NCBI GenBank assembly: GCA_003290165.1
Contig: QNQO01002057.1
Location: 62,001-126,000, forward strand
Source: Berberis thunbergii
Lineage: Eukaryota > Streptophyta > Magnoliopsida > Ranunculales > Berberidaceae
Length of the DNA stretch: 64,000 nt
Reading direction: 5' to 3'
How positions within the stretch are numbered: the first letter of the stretch is position 1; the number at the start of each line of letters is the position of its first letter. The notes under the pieces are model-generated. The model ran no database searches. It worked only from the letters and a program-made list of their open reading frames with translations, and had not been told where the DNA came from. The translations under genes and the position numbers were made by a program. Positions 1-11,889 of this stretch are shown piece after piece.

Positions 1-285
1 GCGGAGTGGTTATGGCATAGGGTTCCTCACGTACTCATGTGGTGTGTGTGGAATGAGAGAAATAAGAGGGTATTTGAAGGGCTCGACAAATCAGAGCACT
101 CTATCGTTATCGAGATTAGAAAATTGTTGTGGAGGATGGGTTCGGCTTGTAATTTGTTTAGGAATTTGGTTTTTGACCACCTTCATAATGTCTTGGCATT
201 CCTTGGTATAGGAATGATTTCTTTTGTATTTTGTTTCCCTTTTTTTCTTTAATAAACATCTCCGTGTTTTGAAAAAAAAAAAAGC
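1..285 (+). mobile_element. 3' end of an L1-type LINE (copy A)
   Basis: The stretch encodes the last part of a plant L1-type reverse transcriptase protein (WCVWNERNKRVFEG, the usual end of the zf-RVT region), followed by a 3' untranslated stretch and an A-run at about 274-284. It matches 4712-4997, the end of copy B, almost base for base, so the two are copies of one LINE family. The 5' part lies outside the window. Confidence 0.85.
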
Positions 286-2051
286 AAGGCCTATGTAAAA
301 TGAAAAATATTTTTTCCATTATGCTTTATTGCATAGGCAAATACAGGAAGGATTCTTTCGTGTCAATTGATGGTAGCTTAATTGGTCGGACATTCCTTCT
401 AAATGTTGGTGGTTACGTATATTCATGCGAACTGGGATATATAGGGTCGATTAACAATTAGTCATAATTGGCAAACTCAAATGGTGACATATAGCCTTGC
501 TTGGTTCACTGTAAATCCATTGTAAATGTAATTAATTTGCTAAAAGTTCTATTCACGAGAGCTTGCCATGTTATACGAAAACTTTTTTCTATAAAAAAAA
601 AATTTGATTTGTAAGATTTACCATATATACAAGAATTTTTAGCAAAATGATTTCACCATTCGAGGCACTGAAAATAATTTGCTTAATCTTGTATTTCTTA
701 ATTTGCTAACACTCACATTAATTTATGGTTACTGGCAAACCATATGATTAGTATATAGAAATGTAGATGAATAAAACATCAATCTTATTGCAGGTTTTAT
801 TTAATTGTAAATACGTTTTTCATTCACCACCAAGCACGTTAAAAATGAATATTAAAATTTATTTGGTTTGAAAAAATATTGCCAAAACAAATAATTTTTA
901 TTTACGATCAAGCAGCCTATAAATTGAAAATGGTCATCAGACTTAAAATACTAATTTAAAAAAAAAAATGAAATCATCTTAGGCCTTTTCTGTTCATAAA
1001 TTTCTCTTGCACATCCATTTGGGCTTAGCATTGAAGACGTTTCCATTTGTCTTGAATGGGCCTGCAAGAAGAGGACCCATTTGAATTTTCAGCTTCTCCT
1101 TCACATGAATTCACATGCTTTAAGAGATGGGCCTGGACCATGCTATAGAAATTATTGTCGAGAAGAAGAAGCCCATTGTTTCAGTAAGGGGTTTTTAGAC
1201 ATATCCCCCATTTGCTAATCGATATTTGAGACTCCTTCATAAACTAAAGCAAAATAGACTTATCCTTTGCATGACCAGAAGTTCCACCAGAGGTGTTTTA
1301 CTTGACCATAATGTCCGTTGACTGAAATGAACAAAAAACGTTTGCAAAACAAGTGACTTCGATAATGTCATGAAGCTGATTGTGGTGCACGATTTGATGC
1401 AACTTAATGTTATTCAGCATTTTCCTTGAGATTGGACAGACTACTCGAACAAAAACTGTACCAAGGATCGTTATTGTAAAAATCCTTATAGTTCCCTGTT
1501 TTGACGAGTTAAATAAACTAACATCATAAGTGACTATAATCTTATCTGGATTCAACGTAAATGAAAGTGGTTTAAACCGAAGAGATTGTGCGTTAAGTAT
1601 GTGGTGTTTGATTGATTGAACTTACCTCCCAGTTACATTAACATATAACAATATAACTCCAAACTGTTAAAAGATAAATGAGACATGCCACCTTACATGT
1701 GATATTGCCCCACGCTTTCAAAGTCGACATCCTTGTCAGCCCACTCTATCGACACTGGCCAGATGTTGATTCACTCACCTATCAGTATTCAACAACTTAG
1801 CATTATGCCCATACATAATGTTAAATTATTTTAATCCAGCTTTTATAGGTCGCCTTTGTCAAGAATTGAACTTTAGATGTAAGGTTTGATTCTGATACCA
1901 ATTGTCATAAACCGACCAATTCTTCTAAAAACCCAAACTATCAAAAAAAAAAAAAAAAAAAGGGTTCATGAATAGTATGGTGACATCGGAGATTTGTATG
2001 TTTCACACACTTAAACAAGTCATCCAAGTGTTTGATGGACACATGGTGGTC
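286..2051. other. AT-rich intergenic DNA without a recognised gene
   Basis: I see no coding region with recognisable protein similarity and no clean terminal repeats. There is an A-run near 1942-1961. Short open frames here look random. Confidence 0.5.
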
Positions 2052-2240
2052 TAGGGGTGGGCATCCGATCCCGCAATCCCGCAATCTCGTTCTCGTCCCG
2101 ATCCCGTTTCGTCCCGATTTTTTCGGGTTTTAATGGAATTGAATAATTTCATTTCGATCTCGTCCCGTCTCGATCTAGAATGGGATGAAGATTTTCAATC
2201 CTACCAATTTCATCCCGTCCAGAGCTAATTTTTCAATATT
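2052..2240 (+). mobile_element. Left end of a hAT-type non-autonomous element (partial)
   Basis: It begins TAGGGGTGGGCATCC and is rich in 'atcccgtcccgat' words. About 190 bases align well with the left end of the complete element at 34281-35085. No matching right end (TGCCCACCC...) was found downstream, so this copy looks truncated or interrupted. Confidence 0.6.
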
Positions 2241-2280
2241 TATTATTAATATTTTTATTTATTACTAATTTTTCAAAATT

Positions 2281-2786
2281 TTAACCTAATACTTAAAAAT
2301 TAGCCAATCCATTAATATCAACCCTTTAATGGCTACAATTTTCTAAATTTGCACATTTTACTTGTTTGTCCACAGAAAACATCTGTAGTTGGTCACTGAA
2401 TTTAAAATATTAGAAACCGATTATCTTAATCCTTTCTTCTATTCTATTTACGATTATGCACAAGGTTTGGTTTCAAAAAAAAATAAGTCCATTAAAACAA
2501 GAGAAAGTACGGTTGGAACAAGTTAGAGAGAAAAATGAACTATTTGATAAAAATGAAAACCAGTACTTTATTAAGACGTAGAGAGAAAATTATGGATTGT
2601 TCATACAGGACGGTATTGGGCTTGGGATTCCCCTAATTAACCCAACTAGCCTGAGTTGTATCTGAGTTGTGTACAATTGAGATCCATGGGTTTGTTTCTA
2701 GAAGGTACAACTTGCAAGTATTTTTATTTTTATTTTTTCAATTTTTCAGAGGTCAGGTAACATCTTAATTCCATTCTTATTTCTAA
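2281..2786 (+). repeat. Dispersed repeat, copy 1 (paralog at 5698-6413)
   Basis: This segment, from 'taacctaatacttaaaaatt' to 'attcttatttct', is repeated at 5698-6413 with scattered substitutions. The second copy has an extra hairpin insertion (5960-6176) that is absent here at about 2540. Copy B of the LINE begins where the match ends. Confidence 0.8.
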
Positions 2787-4997
2787 ATGTGCGGGAATGC
2801 AGACAGTCAATGATTTCAGGCCTATCAGTATTTTAAATGGGGCCTATAAGATCATTGCTAAGGTGTTAGCTAACATATTGAAAATAGCCCTTCATTCAGT
2901 CATTTATCATTTTCAAAGTGCAACAGTCAGTGGAAGACAGGTGGTTGATAGTCCTTTAATTACCAATGAACTTATTGATTCTAGGAAAAAACAGGGTGTT
3001 CCAGGGCTAGTTATCAAATTAAATTTCTCTAAAGCATTTGGCAATGTCTCTTGGAGATACTTGGATTTGGTAATGGCTCGCATGGGGCTTGACCCCAAAT
3101 GGATTCATTGGCTTCACACTTGCAGATCTACAGCTAATTTCTTTATGAAGATTAATGTCAGCTGCACGAGTTTTTCAATGGCTCAAAAGACTTGCGTCAA
3201 GGCGATCCTCTATCTCCTCTTCTCTTTACTATAGCAGCAGAAGGTCTAACCCAAATGATTCTTAAAGCGGTTGATGCTGGCCTAGTGAGAGGATTTTTTG
3301 TCGCAGAGGGTAGTCCTTCTGTTTCTATTCTTTAGTATGCGGATGATACTATCCTCATTTGTGATGCCTCCGCTACTCAGGTTCTTGCTGTTAAAAGAAT
3401 TATACTTTGGTTCGAAGTTATTTATGGTCTGAAAATAAACTTTCACAAATCAGTGGTGTTGCCTATTGGAGAAGTCTCTCATCTGCATCAATTGACGGGT
3501 TTATTTGGTTGTTCAACGGGTCAACTTCCAGTTAAGTACTTGGGCATGCCTTTGGGTACTAGTTTTAAAATAAAGCTGTGTGGGATGAGACGATCGAGAG
3601 GATGGAATCGAAACTAGCATCGTGGAAACGCAAACTTCTCTCTAAAGCAGGGAGATCAGCTTTTGTCCATTCCACATTAGCTTTTATCCTTGTGTTCATT
3701 GTCTCTTATCAAGGTTCCTTCGTCAATAGTGGCCAAGATGGATCAGATCATGCTCGATTTTCTTTGGGGTTTCACTCAAAACTCTAGAAAGATACATTTA
3801 GTAGGCTGGGAAAAAAATTTGTTGCCCCAAATCTCGAGGCGGTTTAGGCATTCGCCAGGTGCTCACATTCAATTTTGCATTACTTTCCAAGTGGCTTTTG
3901 GCGATTTGCAGAAGAAATTGACAATTTATGGAGATTTCTCATTATTGATAAATATGGGCGCAATAGATGGGTTTGGGAAAAAAAACTAAGTACACTCCCT
4001 ATGGATGCTCTTTGTGAAAGTCCATCTCCCGGTGCGCAAGTGGTTTCTACCCTCACACCTTTTTTTGATGTGGGAATGACGATCTCATATCTTTCTGGCA
4101 TGATTTCTGGTGTAGTAACCAATCTCTGAAGGATCTGTTTCCAAGGTTGTTTATCACAAACAACAAACATTATGAGAGTGTGAGCAATTTTTGGTTTAAT
4201 GGCAATTCTTGGGATATTTCCTTTCGAATAACCCTTTATACTGGGGAACTAGAAGATGTCGCCAATTTAATGCATTTGTTGAATAAATAGATGCTCTTAG
4301 AGGAATTTGATAGTTTGGTGTGGAAGGATAAATGTGTGGGCTTCTCGGTGAAAGAATTTTCTAATATGTTGATTGCCTTTCATTATGAGACTCACTCCAA
4401 CCCCTTTATTTCCTCTCACAAGAATCTGGTATGGGTGAATTTTTTTTTCTCGGATAAATTTCTTCAGTTGGTCAGTGTTGCATGAGAGAATTTTGACTAA
4501 AGATAGGTTAAAGAAAAGAGGAATCCACACAGGGAGTCTTTGTGTGTTTTGTGATGAGATTGACGAGACGCTGAATCATTTGATGTTTCACTGCAGATTC
4601 TTCAAATCAATTTGGAGCAGTTTTTTGTTAGAATTTGGTTTGAATTTGATGTTTCAAGGCTCCATTTTAGATTGTCTAAGTTGGTGGTCCGAAGCTAATC
4701 CTTCCCAATGGACGGAGTGGTTATGGCGTAGGGTTCCTCAGGTACTCATGTGGTGTGTGTGGAAGTAGAGAAATATGAGAGTATTTGAAGGGCTCAACAG
4801 ATCAGAGTACTATCATTATCGAGATCAGAGAATTGTTGTGGAGGATGGGTTCGACTTGTAATTTGTTTATAGATTTGGTTTTTAACACCTTCATGGTGTT
4901 TTGGCATTCCTTGATATAGGAATGATTTCCTTTGTATATTGTTTCCATTTCTTTCTTTAATTAACATCTTCGTGTGAAAAAAAAAAAAAAAATTAGT
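2787..4997 (+). mobile_element. 5'-truncated, degenerate L1-type LINE (copy B)
   Basis: The frame opens with KCAGMQTVNDFRPISI, the start of a non-LTR reverse transcriptase palm domain. It continues through a VIKLNFSKAFGNVSWRYLD-like motif and the catalytic box YADD at 3336-3347, which is preceded in frame by a TAG stop (3333-3335). Then come YLGMPLGT, a LASWKRKLLSKAGR segment and a zf-RVT-like block (CVFCDEIDETLNHLMFHC) near 4535-4600. It ends in a 3' untranslated stretch and an A-run at 4978-4993. Frames are broken in several places, so it cannot make a working ORF2. The EN domain and ORF1 are missing, as expected for 5' truncation. Confidence 0.92.
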
Positions 4998-5697
4998 TTA
5001 CCTAAGTTAATTCCAAACAACTAGTTGTTAAGAACCTTGGATCGATCCAATTTAAGAGTAAATATTCACTTAATAGTTCTCCCCCCTTTTTCAATTGAAG
5101 CTCCATGTGGGTTAAACCACAACCCTTTCGATAAAAATTGCAAAATTGTCATATTAGAACAATTGTATAGTGTCATTTTTTGGGGTCACATGTTTTGCAC
5201 AAGTTTTTTTTTTTTTGGGTCCATTTCAGTAACGGGCATTATGGTAAGTTAAAAAACCTCCGATTGAGATTCCGTTCCTTTAGGAGTAAGTAAAACTTCA
5301 ATTAATTTAGAGATATATCTCAAATACTGATTAACAAATAAAAGGATATATCATGTGCAAATCATGAATGGTAGATCATGAGGAATTAAAGAAGAGAGAA
5401 ATTTGCCTTATACTTATTCTCTATAGTTGGCTTTGATTGATTGATTTTTGTTTGGAGGGTTTTGTCACTTTTTGTGTCTTTCATGAATGAGTTTAGTGTG
5501 AACAATGAGATATAGGAGGATACTAAATAATTATAGCTTAAAAAACCCTTGTAAAATGAGAAAAAAATATCATATAAACACTATTACATTTTTTATTGTT
5601 GTTGCAGTTAAATCAACATAGTGCATTCATCCATGGTGACATGAAGATCCAGAACAAAAATCAGACTTAAGATGAATTTTATTAGGTCTAGTTTCGA
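4998..5697. other. Intergenic spacer between LINE copy B and the second dispersed-repeat copy
   Basis: AT-rich sequence with no recognised gene. No clear target-site duplication joining both ends of LINE copy B could be found here. Confidence 0.4.
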
Positions 5698-6413
5698 TTA
5701 ACCTAATACTTAAAAATTAACCAATCCATTAATATCAACCTTTAATGGTTACAATTTTCTAAATTTACACATTTTACTTGTTTGTCCATAGAAAACATCT
5801 GTAGTTGGTCACTGAATTTAAAATATTAGAAACCGATTATCTTAATCCTTTCTTCTATTCTATTAATGATTATGCACATGAGTTTGGTTAAAAAAAATAA
5901 GTCCATTAAAACAAGAGAAAGTACGGTTGGAACGAGTAAGAGAGAAAAATGAACACTATAGCCCAACATATTTTCTCCAAGGAAAATTCTAAATGGCGAG
6001 GAAATGGGTGAGTGTGACCGCTCATCTCCTTCTAGATGCGTGTTTATGCTCTCAAGATACACAATTGCACGAATCTCAAAAAAAAAAAGTGGTAATACCC
6101 ACCCCCTTGCTCCTTTCCTTGTCCCTTTCCTCGCCAGCTAAAACGACTCTTTCTCGATAAGTTTATGACTAGTTGCACTATTTGATAAAAAAAATGAAAA
6201 CCAATACTTCATTAAGACGTACCGGGAAAATTATGGATTGTTCATACAGGATGGTGTTGGGCTTGGGATTCCCCTAACTGACCCAACTAGCCTGAGTTGT
6301 ATACAATTGAGATCCATGGGTTTGTTTCTAGAAGGTACAACTTGCAAGTTTTTTTTTTCAATTTTTCAGAGGTCACGTAACATCTTGATTCCCTTCTTAT
6401 CTTATTTCTCATG
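5698..6413 (+). repeat. Dispersed repeat, copy 2, split by a hairpin insertion
   Basis: Paralog of 2281-2786. It aligns up to about 5953 and again from about 6181. The part between is an extra hairpin-forming insertion described separately. Confidence 0.8.
5960..6176. mobile_element. Hairpin MITE inserted in dispersed repeat copy 2
   Basis: The insert is flanked by ACTAT on both sides (5955-5959 and 6177-6181) and is missing from the paralog at about 2540. It contains the inverted words 'gcgaggaaa' and 'tttcctcgc', like the hairpin elements at 10305-10651, with the shared start phrase 'attctaaatg'. Confidence 0.65.
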
Positions 6414-7683
6414 TTTGAAAAAAAATAAAATAAAATCACGTAGCATCGCTTGTAAGCCTTGAATTTCTTATCCGCCATGATTGACTTGACATAATTTTGT
6501 TATTAGGATGGAATGAGAATGACATGGTCAATGAAAAAGGCAGTCAAAGTAAGGGACGGCCAACTGTCTTGTATTATTTATAATTGTCATTGTTTGGCTC
6601 AAATTTTAGATTTTTGGATAACAATTTGGATTCCCCCGAATAGTAACCATGCTATAATTCCCTAATTCGAGCATTGGCATGTCTTCAAATTATCTTAATA
6701 TGCATTTCCCCTACAAAAAATTCCTGAAAATAATAAAATGGTAACACGATCATGTCATAGAAGAGATTGTGCACTAAGAACATTTGTAAAAAATAATTAA
6801 ATAAATTATTTCACAGGATTTTGACAAACATTAATTAGCCTATGGGTTTGTGCAAATTGGGTTTAACCCATTCATCTAAACCTGGCTTGGTAATTTTATT
6901 AGTCTATTTTATTTAACATGGCGAGTTTGCAATGGTGTGCATCTGTTGATATTATTTCGTGTCATAGCTCACAACATAATTTTATGTCATGACATCTCAT
7001 AGTTTATGCGGTGTTTCAATTTTTTTACACAATAAGTACATATGTTTGTGTTTCATGTTTGATCACATATCCACCAAATCAATTGATTCATTGTAAAACT
7101 CAATTTAATATATAAATTGCTACGTTATTCTCTAAAATAGGCAAAGATTAGAGGGAAAAACCAAATAAAATTAATACAATAGCGCTTTAAAACACAATTC
7201 ATTGAGGACAAATAACGATTATACAAGTGTGTCTCATATTCAACTATACTCTTTAAGTCATGGTCCTAGTCCAACCCATGTGTTTCGTAACATTGAATAT
7301 CTTAGAAAAAAAATTCAATGACAAGTACAAAAATCATAAACTTATTGCTTGGACGTAGACGATTCAAACTTCTGCATAATTTTAGTAAACATACACAAAC
7401 TAACAATTATTGTTTCGTAATCCTTCTATTAAAATTGAAGAACATAATTTACCACCGATGATTTTCATGCTTGGATAATGTGCTAGAATCTTGACTGGTA
7501 TTAGCAGAGTTAAACCTTTAATTAAAGAACATTATAACAAATTCAATTTCTTGGGGAACATTTTACACTTGAAGTTCCTCTCATCAGTGATCTCTTTACA
7601 TCACAATAAACACACATTTTTTTAACCTTTAAAAAAATTAAAAATAAATAAACAAGTTCGATGATCAAATCTGGAGATCTGTA
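6414..7683. other. AT-rich intergenic DNA, downstream side of the DUF1645 gene
   Basis: I see no protein-coding gene. The 3' untranslated region and polyadenylation site of the minus-strand gene at 7684-8580 should fall in the right-hand part, but I cannot place the site with confidence. Confidence 0.4.
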
Positions 7684-8580
7684 TCATCCACGTGTAAACC
7701 ATCCAAACAAACCCTGTTTGTAAGGCAAAAAGGTACGTCTCTTCAGATCCTCCGAAACGGCCCGGTTCGACTTGTAGTGCATTTCGTGAGCCGAAACCGG
7801 TCCTCTCCTTCTCGAACTGGGTCCATCATTGGACCGGACTACCCTGGGACCTCTCAATTCTTCACTCTTCTTTGTCAAAACAGAGTATTTGTTCGTTGCT
7901 CTGCTTTCAGACGCGCTTCGAAAGAGCAATAAATCTCTCAATCTCCACTTTTTCGACGACGATTTCGAATTCGAAGATCTGGGTTTTGTATTCTGTTGTT
8001 GTTGTTGTTGATGAAGCCATGCGAGGTCTGTGGTTCTGTAAGGTGACAACGATCTCGTGACTCGTCGACTGGATTTCGCAGATGTGAAAACAGAGACCAC
8101 CCTTTCCCTTCCTCTCTCTTGATTATTTGAATTCACAAATGGCTTCGAATCTTTCCTACCTCTCGGGGACTCAGTTGGCGATCTGGGTCTTCGAGTTTTC
8201 ACTTCTTCTTCAAGTTGTAGAGATCGGATCTTTCCGTCATCGAAGAGCACGTCTGCAGTCAAAGAAGCTCTTCTGACTTGCCCACCGAAGTCGAAAGCAA
8301 AATCATCAACTTCTTCTTCTTCTTCATCTTCTTCATAATGGGTGTTTCCAGTTTTCATCTCCTGATATTGATCTTGATCTAGGCTTCTGTTGTTGAATGA
8401 GAAGTTGTTGAAGCTGCGATAAAAAGCTGAAACGCGAGAAGGGCTACTCGGAGCGCTGTTGTAGTAGATATGATGATCAGTACCATCACCGAAACGTGCC
8501 GGGCTGCGAGGTGAGCTGATGTAGGGAGAACAAGCGTTGCCGTCGAAGATGAAATCAGGTGAGGAAGTTAGGACTTCCAT
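7684..8580 (-). CDS. DUF1645 family protein (298 aa, intronless)
   Basis: This is the only intact, plausibly functional protein gene seen. The protein is hydrophilic and probably nuclear or cytosolic. It has a Ser/Pro-rich N-terminus with repeated SPxR-like words (residues 18-50), an acidic stretch EEDEEEEEVDDFAFDF (83-98), basic Ser/Arg-rich segments (130-182), a glutamine run (191-196), a conserved-looking KKWRLRDLLLFRSASES block (210-226) and a C-terminal LPYKQGLFGWF (285-294). This order (acidic FDF segment, then KKWRLRDLLLFRS, then LPYKQGLFG) is typical of plant DUF1645 proteins, several of which are reported to be stress-responsive or to affect growth. The biochemical role is unknown. 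The start is the first ATG after a TATA box about 75 bases upstream. The family assignment is from memory, without a search. Confidence 0.88.
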   Translation of the reverse strand: MEVLTSSPDFIFDGNACSPYISSPRSPARFGDGTDHHIYYNSAPSSPSRVSAFYRSFNNFSFNNRSLDQDQYQEMKTGNTHYEEDEEEEEVDDFAFDFGGQVRRASLTADVLFDDGKIRSLQLEEEVKTRRPRSPTESPRGRKDSKPFVNSNNQERGRERVVSVFTSAKSSRRVTRSLSPYRTTDLAWLHQQQQQQNTKPRSSNSKSSSKKWRLRDLLLFRSASESRATNKYSVLTKKSEELRGPRVVRSNDGPSSRRRGPVSAHEMHYKSNRAVSEDLKRRTFLPYKQGLFGWFTRG

Positions 8581-8654
8581 TTTCAGGTGCTCTGTTTTTT
8601 GGGTGGATGATGAAGAGAGGCCCGATTGTGTTGTTGTTGTTGGGGTGAGGTTGG

Positions 8655-8662
8655 TTTATATA
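8655..8662 (-). promoter_or_regulatory. Probable TATA box of the DUF1645 gene
   Basis: On the minus strand this reads TATATAAA. It lies about 75 bases upstream of the ATG at 8580, a typical plant TATA-to-start spacing with a short 5' leader. Confidence 0.6.
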
Positions 8663-10304
8663 AGAAAATAAAAAAAAACAGAGGAGGTGAAGAAATGATG
8701 ACCTAGTCTGTTGACTAAAATGGCTTTCGAGGTGGTTTCACCGCTTTGTAAAGAAGATTCAGCCGCCATTTGAGTACTTTTTGTTTATCACTCCTTGAGT
8801 TTTGGATATTTTGGGTTATAGTCCTTACTTATGAAAAGTGATTAGGTCAGATGAAAGTGATTTGGTTAGGTGAAACTCGTTTTTTTTCCAAAGATTGATC
8901 TAGGAGCCTATTTTCTTCTAACTTTAACAACTTGAATGTCTCTAAAAGCATCCACATTGAGCTTAGTTTAGAGTTTGCCAACTTTGCTAGCTTGAATATT
9001 TCTTCAATATTTTCCCCATTCAATATTTTCGCCATTAAGTTCTAGAAATAGTTGTTTTTGGAAAAAGATGGATGTCTAGTCTGCTTTGTTTGTTGGTCTC
9101 TTTTGAGTATTTTTTAAAATTTTTTTTACCCATCATCTTTAAAACACAATCACAAACACCATTTATAAAATGGTTGAAATTGTTAAAAATTCAAAAAAAT
9201 GCCTAAAAGAAGTCATCAAACATAGCTGACTAAAATTGTTGCTAAAATGCTCTAGTTGTCGGTCTAAAAAATTTACTTACTTGTCATCTGTTCTTGGTGA
9301 TAACTGGTCCTAGATTACTAGTTAATTAGAACTCGAAAGAAACACTCTCTAGATCAACCAATATTTGTCATTATATATCTGGATGTCTATAACTAATGAA
9401 TGAATTATTATATTCTCACGTGTATTATGTGAGTTATTTTTTCTCATGATCACATCAATGCTCTAAATACACATAATGGTTACCCTGACGCTAAAATCAA
9501 ATTAATAATTCAGTCATTGAAAATTTGTCATGTTTTTTGTGTTGCAAGTTTACCACCACTCTATTATTTTTAGATACAAATTAATAGTCATTGCAACATT
9601 ATGAGGAAAACTCGAGTAGAGACATAAAAACATTATTAGCTGTTTTGACTAGAATTTGGCATAATTAATATTAGAATGAAAGTCTCGTGAATATAAGAAT
9701 TATATATTTTGAAATGATGTGATTCCCATAAGATTTCATACAAACAACCAAATACACCCTTAGTTTGTTTATTTGTTGTTATATTTGTTACAAATAATTG
9801 TCTTCAAGTCCTTTGTAAACTAGTCACCTAAAGTGATTTATTTATATTTATTTTCATATATATGCTCTCATAAGATTTTCTTAAAATTATTTTTTATGAC
9901 ATTTAGCTGAAAAAACAAAAATAAAAAGGCGCAAAACTGAAAAAACAAATCACCCATACATAAATCAAATGAATCATTGTCCAAATCGTTATAATCACGC
10001 ACAAGCCAGGCCAGGCTCAACACCATTCATCATTTTAGATATGTGTATTTCGAGGATGATGGATGGTAGCTGACTGACGCAACCTGACTTATCCGAAAAC
10101 AAATGATGTGACGAGTCATTCTAAAAAACCCCCACATCCTCCTATGTGCACCCCACACCAACACCCAAGTCGTGGTCTATATTGATTGTATCTAAAACTC
10201 CATCACACATTTGTGTTGACTAACTGTACCTCCCATGCACGTGTTTCGTTTGTCTTCATTTTCTATTAGATGGACGGCGAAATTTCCCCATCCCATATTA
10301 TGAA
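8663..10304. other. Upstream intergenic DNA
   Basis: This contains the likely promoter of the DUF1645 gene nearest 8663. Beyond that it is AT-rich DNA without recognised genes. Confidence 0.4.
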
Positions 10305-10485
10305 GCGAAATTCTAAATGTCGAGGGAAAGAGCTAGGAAAAAATAGGTGGCGGGGGGTGAACCGTTCACTCCCCTCGAGATGATTTTGGCGCGCACATTT
10401 CGAGGAGGATGAACGGTTTACCCTCTGCCACCTCCTTTTCCTCGCTGGTTTCCTCGCCCTTTCCCTCGACACATAGAATCACTGT
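10305..10485. mobile_element. Hairpin MITE 1 with 8-bp target duplication
   Basis: The element is flanked by ATTATGAA at 10297-10304 and 10486-10493. Its two halves are inverted copies: 'attctaaatgtcgagggaaa' on the left pairs with 'tttccctcgacacatagaat' on the right, and 'ggtgaaccgttca' pairs with 'tgaacggtttacc'. The 8-bp duplication suggests mobilisation by a hAT-type transposase. Confidence 0.8.
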
Positions 10486-10505
10486 ATTATGAATCATTCC
10501 AAAAT

Positions 10506-10651
10506 GGACCCTTCTAGGGTTGAGGAAATCATCGTTGGGGGGAGGGGTGTTATCACTCATTTTTCTCGAAATTTGTGATGACATGCATTTAAGAGAGATG
10601 AAGGATGACACCCCTCCCCCTTACTGATTTCCTTGCCATTTAGAATTCCCT
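10506..10651. mobile_element. Hairpin MITE 2, next to MITE 1
   Basis: The element is flanked by TTCCAAAAT at 10497-10505 and 10652-10660. The inverted halves include 'gaggaaatcat' with 'gatttcctt' and 'gggaggggtgttatc' with 'gatgacacccctccc'. It belongs to the same broad family as 5960-6176 and 10305-10485, sharing the 'attctaaatgg' or 'ttctagggttgagg' ends. Confidence 0.75.
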
Positions 10652-10862
10652 TTCCAAAATACACGTTAAAAAATTCTCATTCTTAAAAATGAAAGTTACA
10701 TGAAAGTTGTGACAAAATACGAAGCTTCTTTCTTGCATAAACAAAAAAAACATTGTTTCCACACAATATATGCACAATTTAAGATTGGTTAATGCATTGT
10801 GCCACAATGTTATTCATATAATTATGTTGATAGAGTCGAGCAGTTTTTAGGTAGCTGATGTT

Positions 10863-11174
10863 CATTACATTAAATGAGCAGTTTTGTAACAACCCTCAAA
10901 CAATATCACTTTTGTGATATAACATTCCACTAAACAATTTTAAGTCAAATTAAATTTAGGTAAAGTAAAATTTTGAAAATCAATTTCACAAATAAATTGA
11001 TACAAAAAATTGAAATACCATGAATAATATCAGTTACACCACCATATTATTCATGATGATTTAATTATTGTATTAATTCATTTATAAAACTGAGTGAAAT
11101 TGTTTGGTGAATTATTACAATACAAAAGTGATATTTTTTTTAAGTTATTATAAATATATCAATTTGATGCAGTG
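10863..11174. mobile_element. Degraded CACTA-type MITE (paralog of 54911-55219)
   Basis: Terminal and internal sequence align with the better preserved copy at 54911-55219: 'ttttgtaaca' near the left end, 'ccatgaataatatca' and 'attattcatgatgat' in the middle, and 'tttggtgaattattacaata' on the right. The outer ends have decayed (cattacattaaat and atttgatgcagtg) and no 3-bp duplication can be seen. Confidence 0.6.
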
Positions 11175-11379
11175 ATTACTTAGATTTACACATCTCCGCA
11201 CAACAATAATAGGATTGTCATATATTGTATCCTAAAGGGCACTAGGCAATTTAGACCACAAAAAATGCGCAGGCTCTTAGTGGATGGATCGAGACAAAAT
11301 ATTTTTACTTATTGAATTGAGTCCGTAAAATGTCAAAGGTCAACCCTATTGTAAATTTGTAACATAGGATACGGTTTGA

Positions 11380-11670
11380 TTAATTCAGAGATGCAATCCA
11401 ACACTCTTGCAGGCACCACCCTGTAATTATTTATTTTTCATTACTTTTCTTATGCATGGCGAATTAATAAGTTGATCTAATTCCCAATGAACTCATAAAA
11501 TACTCCCCTAGTCTGTTTAGTCAAATTAAAGGATTGATATTCTCAACCTTAATATAATAATAGATAGATTTCTTTTGCTCACCTATTCTAAAGTTTTCAT
11601 GACAAAATTATTCAATAAATAATTGTAGAACTTTGAATAGGCTACTGGATATGTAAATATTCAATTTATT
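11380..11670 (+). repeat. Diverged duplicate segment, copy 1
   Basis: The order of shared words (taattcagagatg, caacactcttgc, ctattctaaagtttt, aataaataattgtagaactttgaatag, then a word close to atattcaa) matches 15410-15640. The two are old copies of one repeat about 4 kb apart. Confidence 0.5.
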
Positions 11671-11782
11671 GGGCCCCTTGGGGGTACCATACTTTTGTGA
11701 GGAGGGGAGAGATAGACCCGCGCGCCGCTGCCGCCGCCGTCCGATCAGGTCGAGTCATTTAGAGATAAACCCATTCTTAAAA

Positions 11783-11789
11783 TATATAT

Positions 11790-11874
<85 letters not shown>

Positions 11875-11875
11875 A
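11783..11875. repeat. (AT)n microsatellite
   Basis: Nearly pure AT dinucleotides in three runs separated by 'aat' interruptions. It follows a short GC-rich stretch (ccgcgcgccgctgccgccgccg, 11718-11739). Confidence 0.95.
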
Positions 11876-11889
11876 TTAGTTTGGTGATT

